Origin: Actibacterium atlanticum
GTDB taxonomy: Bacteria; Pseudomonadota; Alphaproteobacteria; Rhodobacterales; Rhodobacteraceae
NCBI RefSeq assembly: GCF_000671395.1
Contig: NZ_AQQY01000006.1
Span: forward strand, 1 to 64,000
DNA length: 64,000 bases
Direction: 5' to 3'
The translations under genes were made by a program, and so were the position numbers. The notes under the pieces are model-generated. The model saw only the letters and a program-made list of their open reading frames with translations. It searched no databases and was not told where the DNA came from. Position 1 is the first letter of the stretch. Every line of letters begins with the position of its first letter. Below are positions 17,872 through 25,994 of this stretch, piece by piece.

Positions 17872-19350
17872 TCATGCGAATTCCCCCTGCACGAACCAGC
17901 CCGGGTTTTGCGGCGTGTGATACATCCACAAGCGCCGCCCTTGCCGGGTTTCTACCTGCCAATAGTCACGCACCCCGCTGCGCCAGTTTTCATCCGCCAG
18001 CCACCATTCGGGTGCCAGCCGTTCGGGGCCGGTGGCGCGGGCGGTGGTCAAGGACATGCGCCGCCAGCGAAACTGGCGCGGCGGGCGGGCGCCGTGCCCG
18101 GCAACCGGTTCAGGCGGAAACAAGCGCACGGGGCGCGGGCGCAGACTGGCCCAACCGCTTTGGGGCGTGCTGAAGGCGGCGGGGGCGATGATGAAGCTGC
18201 GCTCGGGGATGTGGCTGTCGGCAGGCAGAAACCGTTGAATGTTTTCCAGCCCAATCCGGGTGCCGATGCGGCTTATCAGATCGTCCAACCGGTCCTGCCC
18301 CTTGGCGGCGATATGGCTGACCTGCCGGGGCTTCAGGGGTTCAACCTGTGTTGCCTCCAGCCGGATCTGGTCAATGCCATATCCGGCATCCACCGTGCCG
18401 ACACCGCGTTCAAACAACGGCAGGATGCGTTGTGGATCGCGCAGCGGGCGGGCCAGCCGCAACTCGATCTGTTGGCTGTCCTGATCGACACGGCGCAGGG
18501 TGACACACAGAGCGCGGGCACCCGCATCATGGGCCAGCAGGCGCTCACAAAGCGGGGCCAGCAACCGACCGATCCCCGCCATCAGATCATCCACCAATCC
18601 AATCGGCTCGGGCAGAGTCATTCGCATGCCGTAATGGGGCGGGTCGGGCTGTGGGGTGATGGATTCGGGCACCGCGCCCAGAGCCTGATCCAGCCGCAAC
18701 AGCAGGCTGGGGCCAAAGCGACGGGTCAGTGGCGCGCGATCGGCGGCGGCCAAATCGCCCACCGTGCGCAAGCCCAACCGTTGCAGGGCAACATCCTGCG
18801 CGGCTTCCAGCCGCAAAGCCGCCACGGGCAAATCCGCCAGCGCAGCGCCCATATCACCGGGCGCGGCTACGCCTTCGCCGTGGTGGGCCAGCGCCCAGGC
18901 CGCGCCGCGCGTGTCGCCCAGCCCCAGTTGCACGGTCAACCCTGCGCGCAGCAAACGTTGGCGCATCTCGGCCAGCATCTGCGCCTCGCCGCCCCACAGA
19001 TGTGCGGCGCCGGTCACATCCAGCACCAACCCGTCCGCCCCATCCAGCCCGACCCAAGGGCACCAGCGCGTGGCCCAACGGCGCAGGGTTTGCAGAAACC
19101 GGGCCTCTTGCACTGGTTCGCTGGGTCGGGTGATCAGATCGGGGCAAAAAGCGCGGGCATCGGCATAGCTCATGCCACGGTGTAACCCGGCCCGTTCAGC
19201 CTGCACATTCAGGCACTGCAGCCGTTCGGCATTGCTGTGTTTCAAGGTCAGGGCAAAGGGCGCGTCAATCGGGCGTGCACGCAGAGCCCGGTCACTTGCC
19301 AAGCGGGGAAACCACATCGAGACGATGCGCCGTTGCGTCCCATCGAACAT
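17872..19350 (-). CDS. imuB: ImuB, Y-family polymerase-like mutasome subunit
   Basis: Accessory Y-family homologue that in Caulobacter and Mycobacterium bridges ImuA, DnaE2 and the beta clamp. The 492-residue protein aligns in pattern with DinB-like polymerases but lacks catalytic acidic residues: the DMDAFF-type motif is replaced by SMWFPRLASDR, and the SIDEA motif by VGLDGADGLVLDVTG, consistent with the known non-catalytic role of ImuB. Helix-hairpin-helix and little-finger regions follow (LRTVGDLAAADRAPLTRRFG). The start overlaps the 3' end of imuA by 59 bases and has an exact GTTC-N7-GTTC box just upstream. Confidence 0.93.
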   Translation of the reverse strand: MFDGTQRRIVSMWFPRLASDRALRARPIDAPFALTLKHSNAERLQCLNVQAERAGLHRGMSYADARAFCPDLITRPSEPVQEARFLQTLRRWATRWCPWVGLDGADGLVLDVTGAAHLWGGEAQMLAEMRQRLLRAGLTVQLGLGDTRGAAWALAHHGEGVAAPGDMGAALADLPVAALRLEAAQDVALQRLGLRTVGDLAAADRAPLTRRFGPSLLLRLDQALGAVPESITPQPDPPHYGMRMTLPEPIGLVDDLMAGIGRLLAPLCERLLAHDAGARALCVTLRRVDQDSQQIELRLARPLRDPQRILPLFERGVGTVDAGYGIDQIRLEATQVEPLKPRQVSHIAAKGQDRLDDLISRIGTRIGLENIQRFLPADSHIPERSFIIAPAAFSTPQSGWASLRPRPVRLFPPEPVAGHGARPPRQFRWRRMSLTTARATGPERLAPEWWLADENWRSGVRDYWQVETRQGRRLWMYHTPQNPGWFVQGEFA

Positions 19351-19843
19351 GCCAGAATCCTAATGTTCCTGATTTGTTCTTTGTAATTTCCCAACGCATC
19401 AGAGTCGAGTCCTGCGGCTCAAAAACCGGGGCGCAATGCCAGCGGGTTTCGGCGGCGTTGCTGCCCATCCCATCGGGGATCAGACACAGGCCAGTCGTTC
19501 CGCCCGCCTTTGCCGCCAACTGTAGCCGCCGCCCTTCGCGCAGGTCCAGCGGGCGGCTGATTTCCAACACCACCAAAGGCACAGCCCCATCTTTGAGCGC
19601 CTCTTCGGCCACTGCAAGGGTTTCAACCTGATCCCGTGTCCGGGCCAACAAAAGCCGCGCAGGATCAAAAAAGGCAGACAGCCCATGGGGGTTGATCATC
19701 TCGGGTTTCCAGGACTCGCAGACCCAAAGCACGCGTGCCTGCCCTGCCGCCAAAATCGCGGCAAAGCCCATGGCACCGGGTCCGCAGACCTCATGCACGC
19801 GCGTTTTGCGCAGCGGAAAGGGGATATCTCTGGGCTGACTCAT
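19292..19843 (-). CDS. imuA: ImuA-like RecA-family mutasome protein
   Basis: RecA/SulA-like partner of ImuB and DnaE2 in damage-induced mutagenesis. The frame is open back to 19993, but ATG 19843 (MSQPRDIPFPLRKTRVHEVCGPGAMGFAA) begins the homology, giving 183 residues, near the short ImuA forms of Rhodobacterales. The segment VHEVCGPGAMGFAAILAAGQARVLWVCE fits the RecA core with a weakened P-loop; ALKDGAVPLVVLEISRPLDLREGRRLQLAA and GGTTGLCLIP resemble the central RecA strands. I see no GTTC-N7-GTTC box upstream of this gene. Confidence 0.85.
   Translation of the reverse strand: MSQPRDIPFPLRKTRVHEVCGPGAMGFAAILAAGQARVLWVCESWKPEMINPHGLSAFFDPARLLLARTRDQVETLAVAEEALKDGAVPLVVLEISRPLDLREGRRLQLAAKAGGTTGLCLIPDGMGSNAAETRWHCAPVFEPQDSTLMRWEITKNKSGTLGFWHVRWDATAHRLDVVSPLGK
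19365..19379. promoter_or_regulatory. LexA-type SOS box GTTC-N7-GTTC
   Basis: GTTC-CTGATTT-GTTC matches exactly the alphaproteobacterial LexA operator. It ends 15 bases before the imuB start codon, inside the 3' end of the imuA coding sequence, so it may add an internal SOS promoter for imuB-dnaE2 or may be the main control site of the cassette. Confidence 0.55.
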
Positions 19844-20007
19844 AATGGGCCTATAATGGCGAAGAACCCGCCGCCCCATCAAGGGCAACCTTTTCAATCG
19901 CCATGCATCGGAAACAGATGGCCAACTATTGCCCTGTACCAAAACGGGACGAAGCAAACATTCGACCATGTGGTCGCAAAGCCCCTGCCCCACACATAGG
20001 ACGCGAT

Positions 20008-20775
20008 CTATTTACCGGTATAGGTCCACCGATACTCGGGCGGGGTCGGCCCTTTGTTTCTGCCACCTTCCTGAGTTTGTTCCCAGGAATGGGCCAATAT
20101 CCCAACAGAGCGAGACAAGCAGAAAAGCCCCCGGGCAAGAGGTGGCGCAAAGCCCAGCTCGGCATAAATAACCGCCGTTGCACCATCAATATTCATGGGG
20201 ATGGGGCGGGATTTTCGCTGTGAAATTTCATGCTCAACCTTCAGGGCGATTTGTTGGTAGGCGCCAGCGCAAGCGCCTGCATCGACCGCTTCTTGTACCA
20301 GCTCCATCAAGCGTGGCGCGCGCGGATCAGTTGGTGTGTGGAAGCGGTGACCGAAGCCCGGAATAATCTTGCCGCGCGTCGCGATCCAGTCGTCCAACGC
20401 TTGGTCAATTGCCCCGTGATGCGACTCGATATGGTGATACAGTTCAACCGCCTGTTCCCCGGCCCCGCCATGCACATCACCCAGCATGTTCACAGCACTG
20501 GCCATGGCATTGTTCAACGGCAGGCCACAGGTAACCGCCATACGCGCAGCCGCGATTGAAGGGGCCTGTGGCCCGTGATCGACAGCCGAAACCAGCGCTG
20601 CCTCGAACAGCTTGGCCTGCGCCGCAGTTGGTTGGTCACCGCGCACCATCACCCAGATCATCTGAGCAAAGCTGACCTTGCCGATCAGGTCCTGTATCGG
20701 ATGGCCACGCAGGTGAATGCGGCCCGGTTCCATGTCAATAATCGCGGTTTTCCACCAGTCGGACACGTCGCTCAT
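20008..20775 (-). CDS. Citryl-CoA lyase-like short citrate synthase homologue
   Basis: At 255 residues this is a citrate synthase family protein lacking the N-terminal third of a normal enzyme (about 430 residues). All three catalytic residues of the fold remain: His102 in GDVHGGAGE, His143 in IPGFGHRF and Asp197 in MNIDGAT. Short relatives are annotated as citryl-CoA lyases, cleaving citryl-CoA to acetyl-CoA and oxaloacetate. The gene is translationally coupled (ATGA) to a class III CoA-transferase and lies downstream of tricarboxylate transporter genes, which supports uptake, CoA activation and cleavage of citrate or a related acid. The true substrate could be another 3-hydroxyacyl-CoA. Confidence 0.82.
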   Translation of the reverse strand: MSDVSDWWKTAIIDMEPGRIHLRGHPIQDLIGKVSFAQMIWVMVRGDQPTAAQAKLFEAALVSAVDHGPQAPSIAAARMAVTCGLPLNNAMASAVNMLGDVHGGAGEQAVELYHHIESHHGAIDQALDDWIATRGKIIPGFGHRFHTPTDPRAPRLMELVQEAVDAGACAGAYQQIALKVEHEISQRKSRPIPMNIDGATAVIYAELGFAPPLARGLFCLSRSVGILAHSWEQTQEGGRNKGPTPPEYRWTYTGK

Positions 20776-21956
20776 AGGATTCCCTCATTCTTCAGGGCAT
20801 CAATTTCTTCCTTGGTCAGACCGATATCCGACCAGATCGCGTAATTGTCTGCACCAAGCTGTGGCGGTGGCGTCTGCGCCATGGGGCGCGCGCCATCGGC
20901 CACGATGGGACTGCCCGCAAGCCTGAGGTCTTCGCCATCCATCTGCACTGAACCGATCAGACCCCGACCAGCAAGCTGCGGGTCGTCCAGCGCCTCCGGT
21001 ACAGACAGGACCGGCCCGGTTGGAACACTAAGCGCATTCAGTTCCTGCACCCACTCGGCAGCGGGGCGCTTACATAGGCAGCGCTCTAGCTCTTCGCGCA
21101 GCGCGAGACGGTTGCGCTTACGGTCTTCACGGGTGGCATATTGCGGATTCTCCAACAAGTCATCCCGCCCAAGATGGCGCGCCAGCGCCTCCCATTGCTC
21201 ATCGCGATTGGCCGCAATGTTGATAGGGCTGTCGGCAGTCTGAAAAGTGCCCGAAGGTGCAGAAGTGGTATTTTCATTGCCATGTGCGGCCGGTGCCACG
21301 TCGCCGATCAAATGGTTGGACACAACCCAGCCCATGGTCGAGACCACCGCTTCGGTCATCGCGATGTCAAGAAACGTGCCGCGCGGTTTGGCGTTTAGTG
21401 CGGCGGTGATGGCAAAAGCGGCCGTCAACCCGCCGACTGTATCTGCCAGCGGATACCCAACCCGGTAAGGCGCCGTATCCGGTGCCCCGGTGATTGCCAT
21501 CACCCCGCTGATCCCCTGAACGATCTGGTCATATGCAGGGTCATCTTTTCGGGGTCCGTTTTGCCCGAACCCGCTGATGGCGGCATAGATCAGATCCGGG
21601 TTTTCAGCCCGCAACACCTCATACCCCAGCCCCAGACGTTCCATCACACCGGGGCGGAAATTTTCCACCAGCACATCCGCGCTTTGAACCAGCTGTTTCA
21701 ACAGCGCCTTGCCACGATCCGATTTCATATCCAGCGTGACAGATTTCTTCCCGGCATTTTGCGCCAGAAAACTGATCCCCATACCCGCGCCGTTGCGGTC
21801 GGGATCCGCGCCCAGAACCCGTGCCAGATCACCGGAACCGGGGCGTTCAACCTTGATCACCTCGGCCCCTAAAAGGCCGAGGTGATAGCAGCAGTAAGGT
21901 CCAGCCAGGACATTGGTCAGGTCCAGAACCCGTATGCCCTTTAACGGATCAGTCAC
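20772..21956 (-). CDS. CaiB/BaiF family (class III) CoA-transferase
   Basis: Moves CoA between carboxylic acids in the cytoplasm. N-terminal GIRVLDLTNVLAGPYC, then EVIKVERPGSGD and the catalytic Asp region LDMKSDRGKALLKQLVQSADVLVENFRPGVMERLGLGYE, the usual class III pattern; about 394 residues. GTG 21956 is chosen because it begins the homology and overlaps the tctA stop by 8 bases; an in-frame GTG at 21989 would add 11 unrelated residues. Next to tctCBA and a citryl-CoA lyase-like gene, its likely job is to make the CoA ester of the imported di- or tricarboxylate, perhaps with succinyl-CoA as donor. Confidence 0.88.
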   Translation of the reverse strand: MTDPLKGIRVLDLTNVLAGPYCCYHLGLLGAEVIKVERPGSGDLARVLGADPDRNGAGMGISFLAQNAGKKSVTLDMKSDRGKALLKQLVQSADVLVENFRPGVMERLGLGYEVLRAENPDLIYAAISGFGQNGPRKDDPAYDQIVQGISGVMAITGAPDTAPYRVGYPLADTVGGLTAAFAITAALNAKPRGTFLDIAMTEAVVSTMGWVVSNHLIGDVAPAAHGNENTTSAPSGTFQTADSPINIAANRDEQWEALARHLGRDDLLENPQYATREDRKRNRLALREELERCLCKRPAAEWVQELNALSVPTGPVLSVPEALDDPQLAGRGLIGSVQMDGEDLRLAGSPIVADGARPMAQTPPPQLGADNYAIWSDIGLTKEEIDALKNEGIL

Positions 21957-23463
21957 CTTCAGCCACGCCCTCTTTTCGGGCTTTGGCACGGCGGGCGCGA
22001 TAGCTGGGCACGATCACCAGAAGCGCGGCAATCACCAGCAAGCCCAGGGTCATCGGACGGTCGATGACAAATCCAACCCCGTCATACAACTGCATGGAGC
22101 GTGCGAAGTTGTCCTCCAGCATACCGCCAAGAATGAAGCCGATCAGAAGCGGCGCCAGCGGATAGTCAGCAAACTTCAGCACCGTCGCGCAAATGCCCAT
22201 ACCCACCAGCAACAACAGCTCGGTCGCGTTGTTTTGTCCGATGTAACTGCCCATCAGGGTAAAGAACAGAATGAACGGGATCAGATAGTTGCGCGGGATG
22301 GACAAAACCTTGGCGATGTAAGGGATCAGCGGCAGGTTCAGGATCAGCAGCACAAGGTTGCCGATATACATCGAAATGATCACCGCCCAGAAAATCTGCG
22401 GCTCGTCGATCATCAGGCGCGGGCCCGGGGTGACGTTCAACGCAATCAGCGCGCCCAGCAAGATCGCCGTGGTGCCTGACCCCGGGATGCCCAGCGTCAA
22501 CAGCGGCACGAACGACCCGGTGCAAGCGGCGTTGTTTGCGGTTTCCGGCGCGGCCAAACCTTTGATCGCGCCCTTGCCGAACTCTTCCTGCTCTTCTTTG
22601 CTGGCGATATTGCGTTCCACCGCATAACCCAGGAACGAGGCAATCGTCGCCCCTGCCCCCGGCAGCACGCCGATAAAGAAACCCTGGATCGACTGGCGCC
22701 CGATAACAGGCGCAATCTTGCGGCCTTCCTCGCGGGTAATGCGCAGGTTTTCGATCTTGCCACTGGCCCCCTGCGCGCTGCGCGCCGGGTTCAGCACCAG
22801 GAACAACGCTTCGGGCAGCGCAAACATCGCCATCGCCAGCGTGATGAAGCTGAAGCCTGATTGCAGGTCCATTAACCCCATCGTGAAGCGCGGCATATTG
22901 AACAACGCGCCCTCGCCCACCGTCGCCATCACAAGGCCCACAAGGGTCATCAACACCGCCTTGGCCACATTGCCCGTGCCCGCAAAGGCGGCGATGGCCG
23001 ACAAGCCCACCACCATCAGCGCGAAATACTCGGCCGAATGGAACAGCAAGGCCACGGTCGACAGCATTGGCGCAAAGATCATCAACAGCAGGGCACCGAT
23101 ACTGCCCCCCGCAAATGATGCGATGGCGGCGATGGTCAGTGCCTTCCCGGCCTGCCCTTTTCGGGCCATGGGATAGCCATCAAAGCTGGAGGCTACCGTG
23201 CCCGCGACCCCCGGCGCATTCAACAGGATCGACGAGGTCGAGCCTCCAAAAATTGCGCCGTAATACACCCCGGCCAGCAGGATAATCGCAGCCGACGGGT
23301 CGCCAATGGTGATGGCAACCGGGATCATGATGGCGATAATCGACATCGGGCCCAGACCCGGCAGCATGCCGATAAACGTACCAATCAAACATCCGGCGAT
23401 CACCATCAACAGGTTTTGAATGGAAAACGCGGCGGATAGGCCGATCAGAAGACCTTCGATCAT
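21949..23463 (-). CDS. tctA: Tripartite tricarboxylate transporter large permease TctA
   Basis: Main membrane channel of the secondary TTT importer, driven by ion gradient rather than ATP. The 504-residue protein has about twelve membrane spans and the two duplicated TctA signatures GTFIGMLPGLGPMSIIAIMIPV and FIGVLPGAGATIASFLGYAVER. The end EGVAEGD overlaps the CoA-transferase start. Thirteen bases separate it from tctB. Works with TctC, which delivers the substrate in the periplasm. Confidence 0.96.
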   Translation of the reverse strand: MIEGLLIGLSAAFSIQNLLMVIAGCLIGTFIGMLPGLGPMSIIAIMIPVAITIGDPSAAIILLAGVYYGAIFGGSTSSILLNAPGVAGTVASSFDGYPMARKGQAGKALTIAAIASFAGGSIGALLLMIFAPMLSTVALLFHSAEYFALMVVGLSAIAAFAGTGNVAKAVLMTLVGLVMATVGEGALFNMPRFTMGLMDLQSGFSFITLAMAMFALPEALFLVLNPARSAQGASGKIENLRITREEGRKIAPVIGRQSIQGFFIGVLPGAGATIASFLGYAVERNIASKEEQEEFGKGAIKGLAAPETANNAACTGSFVPLLTLGIPGSGTTAILLGALIALNVTPGPRLMIDEPQIFWAVIISMYIGNLVLLILNLPLIPYIAKVLSIPRNYLIPFILFFTLMGSYIGQNNATELLLLVGMGICATVLKFADYPLAPLLIGFILGGMLEDNFARSMQLYDGVGFVIDRPMTLGLLVIAALLVIVPSYRARRAKARKEGVAEGD

Positions 23464-23475
23464 TGTCTCAGCTCC

Positions 23476-23958
23476 CTAGATAAAGAATGGCCAGGGGCGC
23501 AGGAAGATTCCCAGCACCTCATCGACCAGATACCAGACGATAAAACTGGCAAGGGCCGATACCGGCAGCATGATGTGGAACTTGCGCTCTCCTAATGCAA
23601 ATGAACCAAGCACCAGAAAGGCGAAGGTGGCAAAGAGGAACCCGCCAGGACGCAAGATCAATGCATAGCCAACCATAAGCGCGAGCAAGGTCAGCGCGGG
23701 GATCAGATGGTAATCTCCCAATCGGCGATAATCGATGTCTGGCTCCTTGCCGGTGTCCTCAGACTTCTCGAGCCCCAGCAAAATGATCAGCGCGGTAATA
23801 ATGGTCAGAACCGCCAGAACCTTGGGAAAGGTGCTAGGCCAGATCGGGTTGCGCTGCATGAACGGTGGTAAAAGCGCGTCCATAGTGAAAAATGCGGCGT
23901 AGCCATAGGCCATCGTGACGCACAGAATGACAAATGCAACCCAGCGGTCCAGTGCCAT
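23476..23958 (-). CDS. tctB: Tripartite tricarboxylate transporter small permease TctB
   Basis: Small four-helix membrane subunit of the TTT importer, 160 residues from ATG 23958. That start is preceded by GGAGGGG; the frame is open to 24042, but the added residues (MLKIPWGELSRRLKRGK) come from a stem-loop region and are not membrane-like. Hydrophobic spans lie near residues 7-27, 45-60, 80-105 and 130-150. It sits between tctC and tctA, separated from tctC by 271 bases full of hairpins. Confidence 0.92.
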   Translation of the reverse strand: MALDRWVAFVILCVTMAYGYAAFFTMDALLPPFMQRNPIWPSTFPKVLAVLTIITALIILLGLEKSEDTGKEPDIDYRRLGDYHLIPALTLLALMVGYALILRPGGFLFATFAFLVLGSFALGERKFHIMLPVSALASFIVWYLVDEVLGIFLRPWPFFI

Positions 23959-23984
23959 TGTCCCCTCCTTGATTTTGGTTGATC

Positions 23985-24018
23985 GAGGGGCTTTGCCCCT
24001 CTTGAGCCTGCGGCTCAA
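23985..24018. repeat. Two tandem hairpins in the tctC-tctB gap
   Basis: GAGGGGC-TTT-GCCCCTC (23985-24001) is followed directly by TTGAGCC-TGC-GGCTCAA (24002-24018). They border the conserved segment at 24023-24050 and are part of a larger inverted arrangement. Confidence 0.7.
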
Positions 24019-24022
24019 TTCA

Positions 24023-24050
24023 CCCCAAGGTATTTTGAGCAAGAGGAAAG
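24023..24050 (+). repeat. Extragenic repeat, copy 1
   Basis: The segment containing GGTATTTTGAGCAAGAGGAA reappears inverted at 24164-24190 (as TTCCTCTTGCCGAAAATACC, two mismatches). Hairpins lie on the outer side of both copies. Similar hairpin plus AT-core units are scattered between genes in Rhodobacterales, which I recall as a general pattern only. Confidence 0.6.
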
Positions 24051-24163
24051 AGATTGTTAACCAATCGCCGCCAAATTGAGGTCACGGTACAGGCTGAGGA
24101 GCCGATGACCGTGCAAGGGGAAGGTTCTTCCTTCCTTACGGGGGGAGCACCGTGTGTTCTCCC

Positions 24164-24190
24164 CTTCCTCTTGCCGAAAATACCTCGAGG
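24164..24190 (-). repeat. Extragenic repeat, copy 2 (inverted)
   Basis: Inverse complement of copy 1 at 24023-24050, facing it across about 110 bases that also hold the hairpin GGGGAG/CTCCCC near 24142-24164. Confidence 0.6.
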
Positions 24191-24193
24191 AGC

Positions 24194-24214
24194 GCGAGGG
24201 GTAGAACCCCTCGC
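24194..24214. repeat. Hairpin downstream of tctC
   Basis: GCGAGGGGT-AGA-ACCCCTCGC is a perfect 9-bp hairpin 16 bases past the tctC stop on the minus strand. It lacks a U tract, so it is more likely to protect the tctC message from 3' decay than to end transcription. Confidence 0.65.
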
Positions 24215-24229
24215 ACCCGTTGTTTCAGT

Positions 24230-25210
24230 TTACAGGAAACCCAGCTTTTTCATCAAATCGCCGATGACCTTTTCCTGTCCTTCCAGGAAAGCCTTAAAGT
24301 CATCGCCCGAGTTGTGGATGTTGACCCAACCGTTGCGCGCACGCACGGCTTCCCATTCGGGAGTGGCGTACATCTTTTCGATGGCATCCTGATACATGGT
24401 CAGCTTGTCCTCCGGCAGACCTGGCGCCGCGAAGAAACCACGCCAGTTGACGAAGGTGGTGTCGATGCCCTGTTCCTTCATGGTCGGAGCGTCGCCGTAA
24501 GCGTCTACGCGCTCGTCCGCGGTTACGCCGATGATTTTGACTTCACCAGCATCTGCCAATGCCACAGCTTCCGAGAAACCCGTCGACAGGGCTTTAATTT
24601 CGCCGGACAGCAGCGCTGCCATGGCTTTTCCGCCCGCATCATAGGGGATGTACTTGACGTTCAGCGCATCTTTGCCAGCGGCTTCCATCACCATGGCTGC
24701 AACCAGGTGATCCATACCGCCGGGAACAGAACCACCGCCGATTGCGGTTGCTGATGCATCAGCGTCATAGGCGGCCAGCAGATCTGCCATCGAATTGATC
24801 GGGCTGTCTTTGTTAACCACAAGCGCCGCATAGTCACCAATTGTGCCTGATACCAGCGTCAGATCGCGGAAGTTGTGCGGGAAAACACCGGTCAGCGAGC
24901 GGATCACGATGGGGGTCGAGTTGACCATCAGAGTGCCGTGGTTGCTGTCTGCGTTTTCAATCAGGTAGCCGATGGCTTTGCCGCCACCGCCGCCCGACAT
25001 GTTTTCATAGGACGCATTTCCAACCAGACCAGCGCCTGTAAGGGCTTCGCCCGTTCCACGTGCGGTGCCGTCCCAGCCGCCACCTGCACCACCGGGGATC
25101 AGGAAGTGGATGCTGTCCAGAACCTGGTGACCACCGGCGCTCGCCGAGCCGGCCATGGCGAAAGCTGCTGCTGCAGCAAGAAGGGCGCGACGCCCCAGTA
25201 CGAATGTCAT
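24230..25210 (-). CDS. tctC: Tripartite tricarboxylate transporter binding protein TctC
   Basis: Periplasmic receptor of the TTT importer (Bug/TctC family), 326 residues. A signal peptide (MTFVLGRRALLAAAAAFAMAGSASAGG) is followed by the family's first loop IHFLIPGGAGGGWDGTARGTGEAL and the second loop ENMSGGGGGKAIGYL that hold the carboxylate. The ATG is preceded by GGGAGGAG. It is first in the operon and divergent from tctDE; direct repeats in the shared 118-bp promoter region are probable TctD sites. Confidence 0.95.
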   Translation of the reverse strand: MTFVLGRRALLAAAAAFAMAGSASAGGHQVLDSIHFLIPGGAGGGWDGTARGTGEALTGAGLVGNASYENMSGGGGGKAIGYLIENADSNHGTLMVNSTPIVIRSLTGVFPHNFRDLTLVSGTIGDYAALVVNKDSPINSMADLLAAYDADASATAIGGGSVPGGMDHLVAAMVMEAAGKDALNVKYIPYDAGGKAMAALLSGEIKALSTGFSEAVALADAGEVKIIGVTADERVDAYGDAPTMKEQGIDTTFVNWRGFFAAPGLPEDKLTMYQDAIEKMYATPEWEAVRARNGWVNIHNSGDDFKAFLEGQEKVIGDLMKKLGFL

Positions 25211-25261
25211 GTTATTCTCCTCCCATTTGACATTGGCGGCGCATGCCGCTCATGTCAGAGG

Positions 25262-25294
25262 AAGGTGACAATCTAAGCTGACACAAAGCTGACA
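25262..25294. promoter_or_regulatory. Direct repeats AAGSTGACA, probable TctD operator
   Basis: AAGGTGACA (25262-25270), AAGCTGACA (25275-25283) and AAGCTGACA (25286-25294) lie in one orientation with 13- and 11-bp steps, and TGTCAG at 25253-25258 is an inverted half copy. OmpR-family regulators bind such helical-phase direct repeats. The site is central to the tctC-tctD divergent promoter. Confidence 0.6.
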
Positions 25295-25328
25295 TGGCTA
25301 AGAAATAGGCGGAAAGAGAAATATCCTC

Positions 25329-25994
25329 ATGCGGTTCCTTCTGATTGAAGACAACAAGCAACTTGCTGAAGCGGTCGTCGACAGGCTGATTTTGGATGGC
25401 CATGTTGTCGACCACGCGCCGGACATTCAGACCGCACATGATTTCACTGCCACAACCTCTTACGAGTTGATTTTGCTGGATGTTATGCTTCCCGATGGCG
25501 ATGGAAGAACCTTTCTGGCGCAGCATCGAAAACAGGAAGAAAGCACGCCGGTCATCGTACTGACCGCGCGTTCTCAAGTCGCGGATCGCGTAGGGCTTCT
25601 TGACCTTGGTGCAGACGATTACATGGTCAAGCCAATCGACTTTTCCGAGCTTGAAGCCCGCTGTCGGGCGGTGCTGCGCAGGCGCGGAGGTGTCGCCCAA
25701 AACCTTCTGCCCCTTGGTGATCTTCGTTTCGATTCGCTTTCCGGAACGTTGAAATTTCCTGATCACGACGTTCAGCTTCGCACCCGGGAGTTGCGCCTTT
25801 TCGAGGTATTTGCGAATGCGCCCGGTCAGGTATTCTCGAAATCCATCCTCGTGGACAGGCTGTTTTCCTATGATGATGATGTCACGGAAAACGCGATCGA
25901 GGTCTATGTCGGTCGTCTTCGACGCCACCTTAAAAACTCTACGGTGAAGATCACGACCATCAGGGGGCTTGGTTACAAGCTGGAACCTGAATGA
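25329..25994 (+). CDS. tctD: OmpR-family response regulator TctD
   Basis: DNA-binding regulator controlling the tricarboxylate transporter. The 221-residue protein has a receiver domain (acidic pair ED at 7-8, phospho-acceptor Asp in LILLDVMLPDGDG, switch Lys in MVKPIDF) and a winged-helix C-terminal domain with FEVFANAPGQVFSKSILVDRL and the recognition region DVTENAIEVYVGRLRRHL. It is divergent from tctC and overlaps the kinase by ATGA. The repeats at 25262-25294 are its likely targets. Confidence 0.93.
   Translation: MRFLLIEDNKQLAEAVVDRLILDGHVVDHAPDIQTAHDFTATTSYELILLDVMLPDGDGRTFLAQHRKQEESTPVIVLTARSQVADRVGLLDLGADDYMVKPIDFSELEARCRAVLRRRGGVAQNLLPLGDLRFDSLSGTLKFPDHDVQLRTRELRLFEVFANAPGQVFSKSILVDRLFSYDDDVTENAIEVYVGRLRRHLKNSTVKITTIRGLGYKLEPE

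Noticed and set aside
15263-19185. Long plus-strand frames opposite dnaE2 and imuB (up to 485 codons)
   Set aside because: Opposite strand of clearly identified genes; no domain motifs or start signals.
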